From contig CALFDJ010000010.1 of the NCBI GenBank assembly GCA_937950325.1, positions 1 to 27,539 on the forward strand: a DNA stretch of 27,539 nucleotides. The letters run 5' to 3'. A program made the translations under genes and the position numbers. Below, one piece after another: positions 25,188 through 27,539 of this stretch. How positions within the stretch are numbered: the first letter of the stretch is position 1; each line of letters opens with the position of its first letter. This DNA comes from an uncultured Collinsella sp. GTDB lineage: Bacteria; Actinomycetota; Coriobacteriia; Coriobacteriales; Coriobacteriaceae. Under the pieces are notes generated by a model. It saw only the letters and a list, made by a program, of their open reading frames with translations. It had not been told where the DNA came from and searched no databases.

Positions 25188-27077
25188 CTAGGCCTTGGCG
25201 GCCTCGGCGTCGGCAGGAGCCTCGGCGGCAGCGGCGCGACCATACTCAGCCTTGCCCATCTCGGACCACTCGGGCTCCTCGTCGGGCATGGAGCCGGCCT
25301 CCTTGCCGAAGAACTCCTTGAGGCAGTTGACGGCAACGATGAGGCCCAGGACCATCAGCAGGACGGCGAAGACGAGCTGCAGGCCCTTGGTGGCGGCGAC
25401 GGAGACGGCAGCCGTGGTAGCGGTGGCCGGGATGGTACCGAAGAAGCCGTAAGCCTGGACAGCGGTCATGCAGCCCATGGCGCTCTGGACCAGCGAGGTG
25501 AAGGTGCAGCAGAGCAGGAAGGCGACGGGCACGTAGAGCATCCAGCCCTTGCGGCCGGTGCACTTGCAGAACACGGCGAGGGTGATCATGGTCATACCGC
25601 CGAGCAGCTGGTTGGAAGCACCAAAGAGCGGCCAGATGTTGGCATAGCCACCAAAAGCAAGGGCGAGACCAGGAAGCAGGGTGACAACCGTGGCGAACCA
25701 GGGGTTGCCGAGGACCTTCATGTAGCCGGCCTTGGACTCGATGGCCTGGGCGTCGTTGGTCTGGGCAAAGAACTCGGAGAACGAGGTGCGGGCGATGCGG
25801 GCGACGGCGTCGAGCGAGGTCAGGGCCAGAGCGGAGACGTTCATGGTCATGAAGACGGTAGCAAGCGTGCCGTCAACACCGAAGGCCTGCATACCGCGGG
25901 AGATACCAGCAGCGAAGATCTGGAACGGGGTGGAAGCGACGCCGGCGTTAAGGGCGCCGGTACCGGCGGTGTTCATGTCGGAGAACATGATGCCGGCAAC
26001 GATGATGGCAAGGATGCCAACGAAGGACTCGACGACCATAGCGCCGTAACCGACCTTGACGGCGTCCTGCTCCTTCTCGACCTGCTTAGAGGAAGTACCG
26101 GAAGAAACGAGGCTGTGGAAACCGGAGAGAGCGCCGCAAGCAACGGAAACGAACAGGACCGGGAACATCATGCCGGAGGCACCAGAGAAGCCAGTGAAGA
26201 CCGGAGCGGTCATCGTAGCCTGGCCGTGAACACCCAGGACGACGATGCCGAGGACAGCGCAGGCGATCATGACGATCATCATGATGGAAGTGAGGTAGTC
26301 ACGCGGGGTCTTGAGCATCTGGATGGGCATAGCGCCAGCGAAGACCAGGTAGACCATGACGACGGCGAACCACTGGAACTTATCCAGGTAGACCGGGAAC
26401 TGCATACCGACGGCGAACATGAGAACCATGAGGACCACGCCGGTGACGAACTCGGCAGCGCCGGTGAGGTTGAACTTCTTCTGGGCCCAACCAAAGGCGA
26501 TAGCGACGAAGGTGAACAGGATGGAGATGGTACCAGCGCAGCCGGCGGCATAGGACTTGGTGAAGTCGATGGCACCGGTAGCAGCACCAGAAGCGTCAAC
26601 GGCCGGGGTGAACATGAACGTCTTGCAGACCATGTCGGTGAAAGCGGCGATGACGATGATGCAGAACAGCCAGCAGAACAGCAGGAACAGGCGACGGCCG
26701 GTCTTGCCGATGTACTTCTCGATGAGCTGGGCCAGGGACTTGCCGTTGTTCTTCATCGAGGCGTACAGGGCGCCAAAGTCGTGGACGGCGCCAAAGAAGA
26801 TGCCGCCGACGAGGACCCAGAGCACGACGGGAAGCCAGCCGAAGGCCATGGCGACGATCGTACCCGTGACAGGGCCGGCACCGCAGATCGAGCTGAACTG
26901 GTGCGAGAACGCGGTAAAGGCGGAGACGGGCGAGAAGCTGTTGCCGTCCTTCATGCGCTTGGCCGGCGTGAGGGCCTCTTTGTCAACGCCCCACTTGTTG
27001 GCCAGCCAGCGGCCGTAGCCCAGATAGCCGCAGGCGAGCACCGCCGCGGCCACAACCATGAGCAAAACTCCGTTCAT
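25188..27077 (-). CDS. cstA: CstA-family carbon starvation transporter
   Basis: A 629-residue inner-membrane protein with many transmembrane helices. The family signature SPVSAFTAFSHQFSSICGAGPVTGTIVA lies at residues about 48-75, and a second conserved block GGIFFGAVHDFGALYASMKNNGKSL follows. CstA proteins import pyruvate and/or peptides, mainly when preferred carbon runs out. The length is near that of the shorter CstA forms (about 600-700 residues). The C-terminus is a short acidic Ala/Glu tail (AAAEAPADAEAAKA). GGAGGAAATGTA precedes the ATG. It is monocistronic with its own terminator, and its 5' leader contains a second terminator, which points to transcription attenuation. The substrate in this organism is not known. 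Confidence 0.95.
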   Translation of the reverse strand: MNGVLLMVVAAAVLACGYLGYGRWLANKWGVDKEALTPAKRMKDGNSFSPVSAFTAFSHQFSSICGAGPVTGTIVAMAFGWLPVVLWVLVGGIFFGAVHDFGALYASMKNNGKSLAQLIEKYIGKTGRRLFLLFCWLFCIIVIAAFTDMVCKTFMFTPAVDASGAATGAIDFTKSYAAGCAGTISILFTFVAIAFGWAQKKFNLTGAAEFVTGVVLMVLMFAVGMQFPVYLDKFQWFAVVMVYLVFAGAMPIQMLKTPRDYLTSIMMIVMIACAVLGIVVLGVHGQATMTAPVFTGFSGASGMMFPVLFVSVACGALSGFHSLVSSGTSSKQVEKEQDAVKVGYGAMVVESFVGILAIIVAGIMFSDMNTAGTGALNAGVASTPFQIFAAGISRGMQAFGVDGTLATVFMTMNVSALALTSLDAVARIARTSFSEFFAQTNDAQAIESKAGYMKVLGNPWFATVVTLLPGLALAFGGYANIWPLFGASNQLLGGMTMITLAVFCKCTGRKGWMLYVPVAFLLCCTFTSLVQSAMGCMTAVQAYGFFGTIPATATTAAVSVAATKGLQLVFAVLLMVLGLIVAVNCLKEFFGKEAGSMPDEEPEWSEMGKAEYGRAAAAEAPADAEAAKA

Positions 27078-27112
27078 TACATTTCCTCCTCTAAAAAGAA
27101 CTTCCCAGACAT

Positions 27113-27151
27113 AAAAAATGAGGGCCGTCGGTTGCGCTCGACGGCCCTCAT
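27113..27151 (-). terminator. intrinsic terminator inside the cstA leader
   Basis: A perfect 13-bp stem (ATGAGGGCCGTCG/CGACGGCCCTCAT, arms 27118-27130 and 27139-27151) with an 8-nt loop. On the minus strand it is followed by TTTTTT. It ends about 36 nt before the cstA ATG and downstream of the promoter, so it is an attenuator rather than the end of another gene. Confidence 0.88.
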
Positions 27152-27202
27152 CTTCATCAGCCGCCCGTTATCGTACGGGCTAGCTGTATGTGCTAACCCG
27201 CA

Positions 27203-27247
27203 TCAGATAATTACTACGCTGATAATGTTTAGCTGATGCGTGAACAT
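27203..27247 (-). CDS. possible Ile/Val-rich leader peptide upstream of cstA
   Basis: A 14-codon ORF reading MFTHQLNIISVVII then TGA. Six of the last seven sense codons are Ile or Val. AGAGGA lies about 10 nt upstream of the ATG. The same frame is open from an earlier ATG at 27271 without a ribosome site. Its stop lies inside the 3' arm of the leader's second hairpin, as in ribosome-mediated attenuators. This is inference from layout; a chance ORF is possible. Confidence 0.35.
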   Translation of the reverse strand: MFTHQLNIISVVII

Positions 27248-27318
27248 GTCTAAGAAATCCTCTTCAATCATGATGTGAACGATCCGTGCGTGTTCACATC
27301 CCCCAGTGGTTGAAAAGG

Positions 27319-27347
27319 AGTATGAAACTTTAGTTACCTAAAGTCAA
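27319..27347 (-). promoter_or_regulatory. cstA promoter with palindromic operator
   Basis: -35 TTGACT (27342-27347) and -10 CATACT (27319-27324) have a 17-bp spacer. The spacer and part of the -35 form the dyad ACTTTAG-N4-CTAAAGT (27327-27344), a likely repressor or activator site. Start of transcription near 27312. Confidence 0.75.
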
Positions 27348-27484
27348 CGCAAATTTGTAATGAATTTTCAACTTTTTTTGGATTTCTCGGTATAAAACGC
27401 CACTGACCTCGGACTTTACCCCACGACAGTTTTTGCATGAGAGATGCCCCTGAGAGCCGTGGGAGCCGGGCGGCGCATATGAAC

Positions 27485-27539
27485 TTTCCTGCTCTACAGT
27501 CCTGCGCAAGACGGAAAGCACATTAAGTGCTTTCCTTTG
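27485..27539 (+). repeat. partial second copy of the 22.7-kb element
   Basis: Starting with CCTGCTCTACAGTCCTGC (27488-27505), then GACGG and a 9-bp hairpin GGAAAGCAC/GTGCTTTCC with loop ATTAA, this matches the interior of the 22668-22804 element read on the other strand. The window ends inside it, so any terminal inverted repeat on the right is not visible. The stretch 27348-27484 is AT-rich then GC-rich and holds no gene that I can support. Confidence 0.85.

Larger units (their letters stand above)
27078..27312 (-). promoter_or_regulatory. structured cstA leader, candidate riboswitch or attenuator
   Basis: From the predicted start near 27312 the minus-strand leader runs about 235 nt. It has four stem regions: GATGTGAAC/GTTCACATC (27292-27300 with 27272-27280, perfect); CGCATCAG/CTGATGCG (27233-27240 with 27199-27206, perfect); CGGGTTAGC/GCTAGCCCG (27192-27200 with 27176-27184, one wobble); and GCCCGT/ACGGGC (27175-27180 with 27163-27168). 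The third and fourth share bases and exclude each other. An intrinsic terminator follows at 27113-27151, before the ribosome site. This matches no riboswitch class I recognise. Confidence 0.7.

Noticed and set aside
26115..27236. 373-residue plus-strand ORF opposite cstA
   Set aside because: Asp/Glu/Gly/His-rich shadow translation that crosses the cstA leader and terminator.
27330..27521. 63-residue minus-strand ORF upstream of cstA
   Set aside because: It spans the -35 region, an AT-rich stretch and the repeat, and shows no ribosome site or recognisable domain.

Overview
The window looks like chromosomal DNA of a high-GC gut actinobacterium of the class Coriobacteriia, most likely Collinsella or a close relative. 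This is an inference from high GC with strong GC bias at third codon positions, twin-arginine signal peptides on two secreted proteins, a carbohydrate-heavy gene set, and a CwlM-like protein typical of Actinomycetota. No rRNA, transposase, phage gene or CRISPR array is present.

Layout. 1-2466 (minus strand): the start of a SIS-domain gene at the edge, two overlapping GntR/UTRA repressors and a small unknown protein. 2588-2660: a perfect 31-bp inverted repeat. 2715-3743: a LacI-type repressor, divergent from murB (3927-4889). 4993-6198: a Tat-exported coiled-coil peptidoglycan hydrolase, divergent from galE (6466-7527). 7749-11650: malQ then glgP, for cytoplasmic alpha-glucan use. 11752-11967: an array of six alternately inverted 15-bp repeats spaced with striking regularity. 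12107-16472 (minus): a four-gene carbohydrate ABC importer. 16779-17498: a TreR-like repressor, divergent from an unusual fusion of PTS EIICB and a HAD phosphatase (17728-20178). 20292-22474: a polyprenyl diphosphate synthase, a CwlM-like peptidoglycan-binding protein and tRNA-Gln(TTG). 22668-22804: a long inverted repeat. 22812-25004: a large basic protein ending in a JetD/Topo VI-A-like Toprim domain. 25188-27077: cstA, preceded by a 235-nt leader with several hairpins and an intrinsic terminator. The right edge holds part of a second copy of the 22.7-kb repeat.

How the parts fit. The centre is an alpha-glucoside and starch-use neighbourhood: an ABC importer and a PTS permease for uptake, MalQ and GlgP for breakdown, GalE for sugar nucleotides, and at least four sugar-type repressors. 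A TTGTTTAAAC-like site recurs upstream of malQ, the ABC operon and both sides of the treR-like/PTS divergent region, which suggests shared control. The PTS-phosphatase fusion suggests that a sugar is phosphorylated on entry and dephosphorylated at once, delivering free sugar to the cytoplasm.

Most interesting: the EIICB-HAD fusion; the alternating 15-bp repeat array; the cstA leader with an Ile/Val-rich mini-ORF; and the paired repeat whose hairpin differs between copies by three compensatory base-pair changes. Product names rest on motifs and remembered family sequences; no database search was run.
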